A stretch of 64,000 nucleotides of DNA from a virus. The translations under genes and the position numbers were made by a program. The DNA lies in the IMG/VR virus record IMGVR_UViG_3300027773_000004, positions 1 to 64,000 of that record. One strand, given 5' to 3'. Numbering within the stretch: position 1 is the stretch's first letter; the number at the start of each line of letters is the position of its first letter. Below the pieces are notes generated by a model. The model ran no database searches. It saw nothing but the letters and a program-made list of their open reading frames with translations, and was not told the DNA's origin. Below, piece after piece: positions 56,024-63,320 of this stretch.

Positions 56024-56533
56024 ATGAAACGGCTTGCCCCGCTCGTGGCGCTCGTGCTGCTGGGGTCTCCCGCGGCTGCGCAGGCTCCCGCAACACCGCA
56101 GGCGCCGCTGCCGCCGGGGCCGTGCGAAGCCCATCCGGGGGCCGGCGCATACCAGGCGACCGCGCAAGGCGCCGTCGTGTTTCTCGCGACCGGAGCAGTC
56201 ATCCCGAACGCACCCGACAACCCGATGTGGCGCTGCTACCAGGAGTGGCTTGCGGCGGGCAACCAACCCGTGCCCGCACCGGCCGCGCCGGTGACGAAGA
56301 TCGTCTCGCGCTCGGTCTTTCTGTCGCTGTTCACGACAGCGGAGCTGGTGGCGATCTCAGGTGCCGCCCGAACCAACGATGCCGTCAATGTTTGGCTGAT
56401 CACCGCCGAGGCGGCCGACAGCATCGACCTTGCTGCGGCGAAGACTAAGGCCGGACTCGACGCGCTCGTCGCGGCCGCGCTGCTGACCGGCGCGCGCGAA
56501 GCCGCGATCCTGGCGGGGCAGCCGCCCGCGTAG
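56024..56533 (+). CDS. Exported 169-aa protein
   Basis: ATG 56024 after CGGGAG. Signal peptide (LAPLVALVLLGSPAAAQ). Pro-rich linker, two Cys, then a helical domain (VFLSLFTTAELVAISGAART) that resembles small helical modules seen in phage tail-fibre cassettes. Function unknown. Confidence 0.6.
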   Translation: MKRLAPLVALVLLGSPAAAQAPATPQAPLPPGPCEAHPGAGAYQATAQGAVVFLATGAVIPNAPDNPMWRCYQEWLAAGNQPVPAPAAPVTKIVSRSVFLSLFTTAELVAISGAARTNDAVNVWLITAEAADSIDLAAAKTKAGLDALVAAALLTGAREAAILAGQPPA

Positions 56534-56576
56534 CAAACGCCGTCGCCCGCCGACGATTTCCCAAGGAGACGCCTCG

Positions 56577-57080
56577 ATGACCAAGCTGCTGAAGGTGGCG
56601 CCGCTGGCGCTCGCCCTGATGGCCGCCGCCTGCACACTCTCGCAGACCGGGAAGAACGACGTTCTGTCGTACGAGCAGATCGCCCAGCAATTGGCGCAAT
56701 CCCCATCCGGCCAGGGCGTCCTGGCCTGGCTGAACGGCCTCGCCCCGAAGGCCCAGGCGGCGATCCAGAAGGTAAACGCCAAGCTCGGGATCGGGGTCGA
56801 CGACGTGAAGGCGATGTGCGGCTTCGACAACACCGTGCACAGCCTCGTGCAGCTTGCCTTGGTGCTGGCGCCGCAACTGCCGAGCGCGGTCATGACGGCG
56901 GACAACATCGGCTATGTCGCGATCCAGGATACCTGCGCCCTCGCGACCGCGGGGACGCTGCCGAGCGCGACGCAGATACAGACGCTCGTCACCTACGCCA
57001 ACGACCTCTCCGGGCTGACCAAGCCGGCGCAGGCCGTCGCGGCGCAGCAGGCGGCGGCACGGAAGGCGGCCGGGCAATGA
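56577..57080 (+). CDS. Lipoprotein, 167 aa
   Basis: Signal with lipobox: PLALALMAAAC, Cys19. The mature protein is helical (EQIAQQLAQSPSGQGVLAWL, GVDDVKAMCGFDNTVHSLVQ). ATGA overlap with the next gene. Probably anchored to a membrane; role unknown (exclusion or cell-surface remodelling). Confidence 0.7.
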   Translation: MTKLLKVAPLALALMAAACTLSQTGKNDVLSYEQIAQQLAQSPSGQGVLAWLNGLAPKAQAAIQKVNAKLGIGVDDVKAMCGFDNTVHSLVQLALVLAPQLPSAVMTADNIGYVAIQDTCALATAGTLPSATQIQTLVTYANDLSGLTKPAQAVAAQQAAARKAAGQ

Positions 57081-57796
57081 CCGATATCGCGATCGTCAAC
57101 CGCAGCACGGTAGCGACCGACGCGCTGCTGTCGGCGATGCTGCCGGCACTGCAAATCCAGGTGACGCGCGACCTCGCCCCGTGGTGGGGCGTCACCGCGA
57201 CGCTGCATTTCGTCGGCGCCGGCGCGCAGCCCGAACCGACGCACTGGCCGATCTGGGTCATGGATCGCTCCGATCAGGCGGGCGATCTCGGCTATCACGA
57301 TACCGCCGGCGGACCGCTGCCCGAAGCCAGGGTCTTCGCGGCCGATGACGCCAAGTACGGCGCCATGCTCAGCGTCACCCTCAGCCACGAGCTGTGCGAG
57401 ATGCTGGTGGACCCGACGACCGAGCGCATGGTTCAGCTCGGCCCGGTCGGTTACGCGGTCGAGATCGCCGATCCGGTCGAGGCAGACAGCGACGGCTACG
57501 CGATCGGCGGCGTGCAGGTCAGCAACTTCGTGACGCCACGCTACTTCGGCCTGCCCAACCCCAGCGGCGACGCGCGCTTCGACCATCGCGGGCTGCTGAC
57601 GGCGGGATGCCCCAGCCTGCGCCCCGGCGGCTACAGCCTGTTCTTCGAGAACGGCGTGTGGAAGTCGACGATGGCCCGGCTCGCGGATGGCTCGCTGAGC
57701 GGGCGCGCGATCCGCTCCATCGGCCGCAGCTACCGCCGCGCCGGCCGGATCACCGGGTCGCCAGCTTTGGTGGCGTCATGCGCTGTCGTGTCCTGA
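57077..57796 (+). CDS. Putative zinc metallopeptidase (HELxE)
   Basis: 239 aa, coupled to the lipoprotein gene. MLSVTLSHELCEMLVDP places H104, E105, E108 and D112 in a HELxExxxD arrangement like a short zincin motif; a third zinc ligand cannot be fixed by eye. The N-terminal TLHFVGAGAQPEPTHWPIWV is strand-rich. No signal peptide. Homologues with 'SHE-[LI]-x-EM-x-x-DP' are common among uncharacterised proteins. Function inferred. Confidence 0.6.
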   Translation: MTDIAIVNRSTVATDALLSAMLPALQIQVTRDLAPWWGVTATLHFVGAGAQPEPTHWPIWVMDRSDQAGDLGYHDTAGGPLPEARVFAADDAKYGAMLSVTLSHELCEMLVDPTTERMVQLGPVGYAVEIADPVEADSDGYAIGGVQVSNFVTPRYFGLPNPSGDARFDHRGLLTAGCPSLRPGGYSLFFENGVWKSTMARLADGSLSGRAIRSIGRSYRRAGRITGSPALVASCAVVS

Positions 57797-57824
57797 CGCG
57801 CCGGACCTTCCTGCGAGCGGCAAA

Positions 57825-58505
57825 ATGACCCGCACCCCGGCCGCGGCGACGGTGGCAGATGTGCCGCCGCCGAGTCTGCACGGCTTCAGCTTGGACCACC
57901 TGGCGCCGTTCTGCGCCGAGAAATCGTTTCCGCGCGACGCCAATCCCGAGTTCCGCACCTTCTACGTCGGCTGCGACGACGTGCACGGCATCCTCGCGCA
58001 CCTGCTGTCGCGGGCCCGCCAGTCGCTGGTCATGAACATGTTCGGCTACGCGGACGAGGCTCTCAACGACCTCGTCATGCGGCTCGTCATGGACCCGTCC
58101 GTGCTGGTCATGGTGACGCTGGACAAAAGCCAGGCGGGCGGGGTCCACGAACGGCAGCTCCTCGAAGCCGACCGCAAGCAGGCGCTCGCCGAGTTCGACA
58201 CGCATTTTGCGATCGGCCAGAGCGCGACGCACCAGATCAGCCACACCAAGGGCGGCGTTATCGACGGCGTCGTCGGATGGGAAGGCTCGACGAACTGGTC
58301 GGCCTCCGGCGAGGGCACTTTCGTGCTCGACGGCCGCCCCGGCGGCCCTCGGTACCGGGCGCAGAACAACACCCTGACGGTTTACACCAACCCCTATGAA
58401 TTGCGCCGCGCGACGATCCGGCTGACGCGCGAGCATCTCGTTGCCAAGGGGCAGCACCAGAAACCTGCGCCGCGGCGGCGGCAGAGCGCGCCCTTGGCAA
58501 GATAG
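57825..58505 (+). CDS. PLD-superfamily nuclease (single HKD)
   Basis: 226 aa. The catalytic motif is HTKGGVIDG (H140, K142, D147) followed by EGSTNWS (S155, N157), the Nuc-type phospholipase-D signature. There is only one motif, so it should dimerise. Upstream VHGILAHLLSRARQSLVMNM is the usual helix/strand pair. Could degrade host DNA or lipids. Confidence 0.85.
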   Translation: MTRTPAAATVADVPPPSLHGFSLDHLAPFCAEKSFPRDANPEFRTFYVGCDDVHGILAHLLSRARQSLVMNMFGYADEALNDLVMRLVMDPSVLVMVTLDKSQAGGVHERQLLEADRKQALAEFDTHFAIGQSATHQISHTKGGVIDGVVGWEGSTNWSASGEGTFVLDGRPGGPRYRAQNNTLTVYTNPYELRRATIRLTREHLVAKGQHQKPAPRRRQSAPLAR

Positions 58506-58523
58506 CCTTGAGGTAAGAACACG

Positions 58524-58937
58524 ATGACGAACGCGACCCAGTCGCGGGGATCGCCCGCGGTGCATCAGCAGATCGGCGCCCTGCGCGGCCACGTCGAGGG
58601 CATCGTCGCATCGCTTTCACGCCTGCGAGAAGATTTCCGTGAGGACCTGAAGGCGAGCGAGCAACGCCTCCTCGAGCGCATGACCGAACGCAACGAGGTC
58701 CAGAAGGAGACGCTGAGCCATGCCCAGGCCGGCGTCGACGGCCGTTTGTCGCGCCTCGAAACCAAGGTCGAGGGCGTCGATACCAAAATCGGCGAGATGA
58801 AGGATGAGCTGGCGGCAATGCGCGGCCGCGACAGCGGCGTCGAGAAGGCCGCGATGCGCTGGGAGCGCTGGGTGCATTGGACGGTGTCGCTGCTCACTGG
58901 CGGTGGGGTCCTGGCGCAGATGTTCCACAACCGCTAG
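58524..58937 (+). CDS. Coiled-coil membrane protein (holin-like candidate)
   Basis: 137 aa. Long coiled coil (SLSRLREDFREDLKASEQRL, LETKVEGVDTKIGEMKDELA) and a C-terminal transmembrane helix (WTVSLLTGGGVLAQMF). It directly precedes the endolysin, where holins often lie, but one TM helix at the C-terminus is unusual for a holin; it may be an accessory lysis protein. Confidence 0.55.
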   Translation: MTNATQSRGSPAVHQQIGALRGHVEGIVASLSRLREDFREDLKASEQRLLERMTERNEVQKETLSHAQAGVDGRLSRLETKVEGVDTKIGEMKDELAAMRGRDSGVEKAAMRWERWVHWTVSLLTGGGVLAQMFHNR

Positions 58938-58945
58938 GTGGCGCC

Positions 58946-59503
58946 ATGGCCGATATGAAGGCGGCGCTGATCGCGGCGATGACCAAGGCCGGCATCACCG
59001 ATCCCGATGAGCGCGCGATGATCGCGGCGATTGCCGGCGGCGAGAGCGGGTTCGCGCCGCAGACCGAGATGAGCTACGCGCACACGCCGAACGTCCGCAT
59101 CCGGCAGATTTTCGGCACCCGGGTGCCGGCCGACGACGCGGCGCTCAATGCGCTGAAAGCCGACGACCGCGAGTTCTTCGATGCCGTCTATGGGGGCCGC
59201 TACGGCAACCGACCGGGCACCGATGACGGCTACACCTACCGCGGCCGGGGGCCGTTCCAACTGACCTTCCGCGGCAATTACGACGCGATCGGCAAGGCCA
59301 TCGGCCAGGACCTCGTCGGCAATCCCGATCTCGTCAACGATCCTGTCATCGGCGCCGAGACGGCCGTCGCCTACATCAAGGCGCGCTACCACGGCGGCGG
59401 GTTCAACATGATGCTCGCCTGCGTCGGCTGGAACACGCCGGACATGCGGCGGCGCAAGACGCAGCTTTATCAGCAGTTCAAAGCCTCGGGCGAGTTCGCC
59501 TGA
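58946..59503 (+). CDS. Endolysin, GH19 chitinase/lysozyme-like
   Basis: 185 aa from ATG 58946. Catalytic glutamate likely E33 in AGGESGF; the substrate groove motif YRGRGPFQLTFRGNY (98-112) is the GH19 hallmark. Cleaves peptidoglycan glycan strands at lysis. No signal peptide, so a holin is needed. Also contains KARYHGGGFNMMLACVGWNT. Confidence 0.9.
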   Translation: MADMKAALIAAMTKAGITDPDERAMIAAIAGGESGFAPQTEMSYAHTPNVRIRQIFGTRVPADDAALNALKADDREFFDAVYGGRYGNRPGTDDGYTYRGRGPFQLTFRGNYDAIGKAIGQDLVGNPDLVNDPVIGAETAVAYIKARYHGGGFNMMLACVGWNTPDMRRRKTQLYQQFKASGEFA

Positions 59504-59505
59504 AA

Positions 59506-59653
59506 ATGACCCGCCATCTCGCCGCTGCGCTCGCGATGGTGGTGGCGGCGGCAGAGCCGGCCTGCCCAGATGCAGATCATCGGCGGCGACTGCCCCTGCG
59601 TCGTCGATGCCGGCAGACTGACCGCCACCGCGACCGCGGCGGGGGTGGCTTAG
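59506..59653 (+). pseudogene. Possible frameshifted small exported peptide
   Basis: ATG 59506 gives a signal-like MTRHLAAALAMVVAAAEPA in one frame; the natural-looking continuation (MQIIGGDCPCVVDAGRLTAT) to TAG 59651-59653 lies in the +1 frame. A single indel near 59560 would make a ~48-aa secreted Cys-Pro-Cys peptide. The uninterrupted first frame runs on as a non-natural Arg-rich chain to 59757. Spanin-type overlapping genes are the alternative. Confidence 0.35.
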
Positions 59654-59656
59654 CTG

Positions 59657-59866
59657 TCAGAGTGCATGTGGTAAACCAGTGGCCTGAGCCGGGGCGGCCT
59701 CTTTGGGTTCCCGCCGCGATTTGGCGATCATTGCGCAAAATACCTTCTTTGCTATGAAGTCATCGGCGTAGTCGAAAAACTCATCGAGCACGCGGACGCC
59801 GGCCTCAATCATCTCCGGCGTAACCTCTATCTCGGTGGTTGAAGTTGTCTCGCTCTCTCGTTCCAT
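59657..59866 (-). CDS. Leftward 69-aa acidic helical protein
   Basis: ATG 59866 with AAGGA 8-12 nt upstream. EIEVTPEMIEAGVRVLDEFF and FIAKKVFCAMIAKSRR follow the pattern 'ITPEMIEAGxxxL...FxAM' of small proteins common in alphaproteobacteria and their phages. Against the local transcription. The gap 59867-60026 holds nothing else recognised. Confidence 0.65.
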   Translation of the reverse strand: MERESETTSTTEIEVTPEMIEAGVRVLDEFFDYADDFIAKKVFCAMIAKSRREPKEAAPAQATGLPHAL

Positions 59867-60026
59867 ACTCGCCATCCTTTCGGCTCGATCCGCTCGACAT
59901 GTTCGCGCGGGACAAGACAAAGCGCAAATAGGTGCGGCAGGCGTCACCCGACATCGGCGCCGACGCCAAACTAACCTGAACACCGCTCCGGGGCGGCCTT
60001 GGCACTCCCGCGACTGGAGGCTCGAC

Positions 60027-60509
60027 ATGATCCGCCTCCAGTTCTCGACGCAGCGCGGCCTCAGTTCGGCGCTGATCCGCTGGTTTGGCCACCTCGGGCC
60101 CTTCACCCATGTCGATGCGATAATGCGCGACACCGGCCCGCGGCAAGGCTGGCTCCTTGGGGCACGCTGGCGAGGCCCCTACGGTCGGGGAGTGCAGATA
60201 CGGCCGCCCGACTATGCCGTGTTCAGCCGTCGTCTCGTCGTCGATATCCCGGTGCCGTGGCCGCGGGAACAGTGGTTCTACCGCTATCTGCGCGATCAGC
60301 TCGGCAAGCCTTACGATATCTCCGCCATCCTGGGCTTTGCCTCCGGCCGCGACTGGCGCGCCGACGACAGTTGGTTCTGCTCGGAGTTGATCGCTGCCGC
60401 ACTCGAGGCCGCAGGCGTCTTCGCGCGGCCCCTCTGCTGCCAGGTCAACAAGATCGACCCTGACGATCTGCTGCTCGCGCTGAGCATGCTGGTGCCGATC
60501 GCCGCCTGA
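60027..60509 (+). CDS. NlpC/P60- or YiiX-like papain-fold enzyme
   Basis: 160 aa from ATG 60027. The permuted papain order is visible: catalytic His in FTHVDAIM near residue 28, GARWRGPYGRGVQIRPPDY and the catalytic Cys in WFCSELIAAAL near 116. Could cut peptide crosslinks of peptidoglycan or act on lipid/acyl substrates. Adjacent to the endolysin, so it probably assists lysis. Confidence 0.72.
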   Translation: MIRLQFSTQRGLSSALIRWFGHLGPFTHVDAIMRDTGPRQGWLLGARWRGPYGRGVQIRPPDYAVFSRRLVVDIPVPWPREQWFYRYLRDQLGKPYDISAILGFASGRDWRADDSWFCSELIAAALEAAGVFARPLCCQVNKIDPDDLLLALSMLVPIAA

Positions 60510-60542
60510 ACTCCTCCCTCCCTAACCCGAAAGGACGCCGCC

Positions 60543-61046
60543 ATGGACGCCGCTTCCGCGTGGCTCGCCGCGCATTGGTATCTGCCGTTTGCCCTCCTGC
60601 TGGTGCGGTGCGCCGCCGAGGCCTACGTCAACCTGACCGGCACGCCCGATCCGGCCACGACATGGGGCAAGGTCTATGCCTGGATCGAAAAAGCCGGCGG
60701 CATCTGGTCGGCGCTCGCCAAGGATAAGGGCATCCCGTCGCCGCTGTCCGAAGACAGGATCAAGGCGGCGCACGCGATCGCCGACAATCTGGTCACGGTG
60801 GCGAAGGACATTGCCGCCGAGGCCAAGGCCGTCATGCAGGCACCGAAAGTGCTGCAGCCGGTCAAGATCGCCGAGGCCGGGGTTTCGCTGATCCCCGATG
60901 CGCAGCGCGTTGCGATGATCATCGAGACGCTCAAGGCGATGGGAATGATCGTGCCGCGTGATGCGACCGCTGCCGCACCTGCAGTACCTGCGGTGCCGCC
61001 CGCGCCCGCCGCAGAACCGGCACCTGCGGTAGGGACCGTCGCCTAG
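60543..61046 (+). CDS. Membrane-anchored lysis-region protein, 167 aa
   Basis: One N-terminal hydrophobic helix (AHWYLPFALLLVRCAAEAYV) followed by an amphipathic/helical domain (HAIADNLVTVAKDIAAEAKA) and a Pro/Ala tail. No signal cleavage site. Could be an i-spanin-like or holin-like protein in the lysis cassette. Confidence 0.55.
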   Translation: MDAASAWLAAHWYLPFALLLVRCAAEAYVNLTGTPDPATTWGKVYAWIEKAGGIWSALAKDKGIPSPLSEDRIKAAHAIADNLVTVAKDIAAEAKAVMQAPKVLQPVKIAEAGVSLIPDAQRVAMIIETLKAMGMIVPRDATAAAPAVPAVPPAPAAEPAPAVGTVA

Positions 61047-61062
61047 CGCCGGCATTACTCAA

Positions 61063-61305
61063 ATGCGCGCGGCGCGGACCAGATGCCCGAACCCGGCGTG
61101 CCGGGATGGGCTGGTGCCGCGCGCGGCCGATCCGCAACGCCCGGCCTTCGACCGCTTTCCGCAACTCTGCCCGGATTGCGGCGGCGCGGGAACGGTCGAA
61201 TATTCTGCGGCTGACCGGAAGAAGGATGCCGACGCCGCGGTTGCGCGATGCCCTTGCGGCCTCGTGCCTGAGCGGTGCGACGGTTCGTGCTGCTGCTATG
61301 ACTGA
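61063..61305 (+). CDS. Cysteine-rich zinc-binding protein, 80 aa
   Basis: Several Cys clusters: CPNPACRDG, CPDCGGAGTV (DnaJ-like CxxCxGxG knuckle), ARCPCG and CDGSCCCYD. Likely binds one or two zinc ions. Function unknown. Last gene before the terminator. Confidence 0.65.
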   Translation: MRAARTRCPNPACRDGLVPRAADPQRPAFDRFPQLCPDCGGAGTVEYSAADRKKDADAAVARCPCGLVPERCDGSCCCYD

Positions 61306-61327
61306 GCGGGGGTTCGGCGCCGCATAG

Positions 61328-61349
61328 CTGACGCGCCTGCGCGCGTCAG
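61328..61349. other. Hairpin upstream of the terminator
   Basis: CTGACGCGC (61328-61336), loop CTGC, GCGCGTCAG (61341-61349): a perfect 9-bp stem directly after the Cys-rich gene. May be part of a double terminator. Confidence 0.55.
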
Positions 61350-61365
61350 AGTACGACACTATGAA

Positions 61366-61406
61366 GACCCGGCGGCTCCCCTCGTGGGCGCCGCCGGGTC
61401 TTTTTT
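61366..61406 (+). terminator. Strong intrinsic terminator of the late region
   Basis: GACCCGGCGGC (61366-61376) pairs with GCCGCCGGGTC (61390-61400), 13-nt loop, then TTTTTT. It lies between the end of the lysis genes and the convergent AT-hook gene, ending the rightward late transcript. Confidence 0.9.
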
Positions 61407-61424
61407 GCGTTTCCGGCCAGGTCT

Positions 61425-62027
61425 TCAGCCGGCTTGCGCCGCGAGCGGCTGCGCCTCCGTGACGGCACCGGTGCTGCCGCCCGTGCCGGTGGCGCGCTGC
61501 CTGCCGGTCTGCGCGGCCCGACCCCGGCGGCGCTGCGCCCGGTCGATGTCCGCCACCTTGGCCTCCGGCACGAACAACTTGCCGTCGCGCTCGACGATCT
61601 TGCCGCTCTTGACGGCGCGCGAGATGACGCTCGCCACCAGGTTCGGCCGGTCGGTGAAGCGGCTCGTCAGCGTTGCCGGCGTGATGCCGTTGGACGGGAT
61701 CGCGGCGAGGATGCGGCTGCCCAGCGGTTGCTGCGCGGTCGACGACGACGATGCGCCGGCGCTCGTGCGCCGGTTGCGCCCGGTCGCGATGGTCTTGCGC
61801 GGGCGCCCGCGGCCGGTACGCGCCGCCGGCGGTGTCGCCGCCGCGGGCTGTTGCCGGGTGCCGAGCGAATAGCCCCAACCGGCAGCGGAGTACGCGGTCA
61901 ACGCATGCTGCATTCCGGCGCGCGCCTCGGCTGCGGCGGCATTGGGCGTCGGCAACGCGTAGATCATGCGCCCGAGTTCGGCGATCTGCTGCGGCAGGCC
62001 ACGGTCGATGGTCGATGCAGTGTCCAT
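61425..62027 (-). CDS. AT-hook/winged-helix DNA-binding protein
   Basis: 200 aa from ATG 62027 with GGGAGAGG upstream. N-terminal helix (IAELGRMIYALPTP), a GRGRPRKT AT-hook at about residue 72, Ser-rich linker, then a compact winged-helix-like unit (PLGSRILAAIPSNGITPATL, RAVKSGKIVERDGKLFV). The tail is Gln/Ala/Gly-rich. The architecture (AT-rich DNA binder plus helical domain) recalls H-NS/Lsr2/MucR-type silencers. It has its own leftward promoter region. Confidence 0.65.
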   Translation of the reverse strand: MDTASTIDRGLPQQIAELGRMIYALPTPNAAAAEARAGMQHALTAYSAAGWGYSLGTRQQPAAATPPAARTGRGRPRKTIATGRNRRTSAGASSSSTAQQPLGSRILAAIPSNGITPATLTSRFTDRPNLVASVISRAVKSGKIVERDGKLFVPEAKVADIDRAQRRRGRAAQTGRQRATGTGGSTGAVTEAQPLAAQAG

Positions 62028-62114
62028 GATTTCCCTCTCCCTCACGTGCAGCGGCAGTGCACTGCGACGGCAATAGCGCAAATTGCGATATTTTGATACA
62101 CCGTCTTTACGAAT

Positions 62115-62732
62115 ATGGTGATCGCAACACTGCTGCAACCGGCTCCCGACCAGCTCATGAACGCACTCCGCCCCGACAGGCGCAGATCTTCGCCACCTTG
62201 CCTTACCAAAGAACGGCAGCCGAGACTGGTGCTAAGCCGTCCCGTTGCCGCAATGATTGCGGCATACGCACTTGCGGCAAATGCCACCGCCGATCCGCCG
62301 ACAGCGATGCTGACCCCCGATCCGGTTCTGACCCCCGGCGTCGTCGCCTCGACAGACGCCGATGCGATCTGCGGCCACGCTGGCGGCGGGTCCTACTCGC
62401 GTGCTCATCGCTTCACCACGCCGGAGATGAAGGCACAGGTCTTTGCCGAGTACGGCATGGCCGTCCCGGTTGGGCCCGAGCGGCGCCGGTGGGAAATTGA
62501 CCATCGTGTGCCTCTGGCGTTGGGCGGCGCCGACGATCTCCGCAACCTATGGCCGCAATACCGGGGCGGCCTATGGGGCTATCCGGCGAAAGATCGGTTT
62601 GAAGCCTACGCGGCGCGCGAGGTGTGCGACGGCCGCGTGCCGCTGGCGACGGCGCAGGGATGGTTCCTCGCACCGGACTGGCGCGTCGGATACTGCGCCG
62701 TCTTTCGCGATGAGAATTGTCCGGCGCGGTAA
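62115..62732 (+). CDS. Exported HNH-like nuclease
   Basis: 205 aa. N-terminal hydrophobic RPVAAMIAAYALAANATA suggests export (start may be ATG 62253 or upstream). The nuclease core is WEIDHRVPLALGGADDLRNL and WPQ, the DHxxPLxLGGxxxxxNLWPQ signature, followed by KDRFEAYAAREVCDGRV. Two to four Cys could form disulfides. Could degrade DNA in the periplasm. Divergent from the AT-hook gene across an AT-rich 87-bp gap. Confidence 0.78.
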   Translation: MVIATLLQPAPDQLMNALRPDRRRSSPPCLTKERQPRLVLSRPVAAMIAAYALAANATADPPTAMLTPDPVLTPGVVASTDADAICGHAGGGSYSRAHRFTTPEMKAQVFAEYGMAVPVGPERRRWEIDHRVPLALGGADDLRNLWPQYRGGLWGYPAKDRFEAYAAREVCDGRVPLATAQGWFLAPDWRVGYCAVFRDENCPAR

Positions 62733-62792
62733 AAGCCATCCGGGCCGAAGTAGACCGATCCTAAGCAACCGCAGTGCTAGGGGAGCGGGGTT

Positions 62793-63320
62793 ATGACGAC
62801 GCAACCCTTCTCCGACGCCGACCTCCTGGCGTGCCTTCCCAAGCTGCGGCGCTATGCCTACAGCCTCACCCGCAATCCGGCCGACGCCGAGGATCTGGTG
62901 CAGCAGACGATCATGCGCGCCCTCACGAAGCGGCATCTGTTCGAGCCGGGCACCAACCTGACGGGTTGGCTCATGACGCTCGCGCACAACCAGCGCATCA
63001 ATTCGGTGAGGAAAGCGGTTCGCGAGAGCACGATCGAACTCGAACCGGAGCAGGTCGAGCAGGTCCGCGCCGTTGTCGACCCCGAAGCGCGGCGGCTGCT
63101 GAGCGAGGTCGAGGCGGCGATGCGCCGGTTGCCGCGGGGGCAGCGGCGGCTCCTCATGCAGGCCGCGCTCAGCGCCGACAACTACGAGGAGATGGCGGCG
63201 TACGAGGCGATCCCGGTCGGGACCGTGCGATCGCGGCTGTCCCGCGCCCGCCAGGCGTTGCGCGCGCTGGTGCACGGCGCCGAGCTCGGCCGCGACGAGC
63301 GCGAGCATCTCGGCCTGTGA
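62793..63320 (+). CDS. ECF-type sigma factor
   Basis: 175 aa. Region 2: LPKLRRYAYSLTRNPADAED and LVQQTIMRAL, FEPGTNLTGWLMTLAHNQRI. Region 4: LPRGQRRLLMQAALSADNYE and GTVRSRLSRARQAL (143-156). Size and GTNLTGWL element resemble alphaproteobacterial EcfG-type general-stress sigma factors. It would direct host RNA polymerase to phage or stress promoters. No anti-sigma gene is visible. Overlaps the following gene (GTGA). Confidence 0.92.
   Translation: MTTQPFSDADLLACLPKLRRYAYSLTRNPADAEDLVQQTIMRALTKRHLFEPGTNLTGWLMTLAHNQRINSVRKAVRESTIELEPEQVEQVRAVVDPEARRLLSEVEAAMRRLPRGQRRLLMQAALSADNYEEMAAYEAIPVGTVRSRLSRARQALRALVHGAELGRDEREHLGL

Noticed and set aside
54648-56150. 500-codon minus-strand frame opposite the glycoside hydrolase
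   Set aside because: Antisense to a signal-peptide-bearing gene; no ribosome-binding site or recognisable domain.
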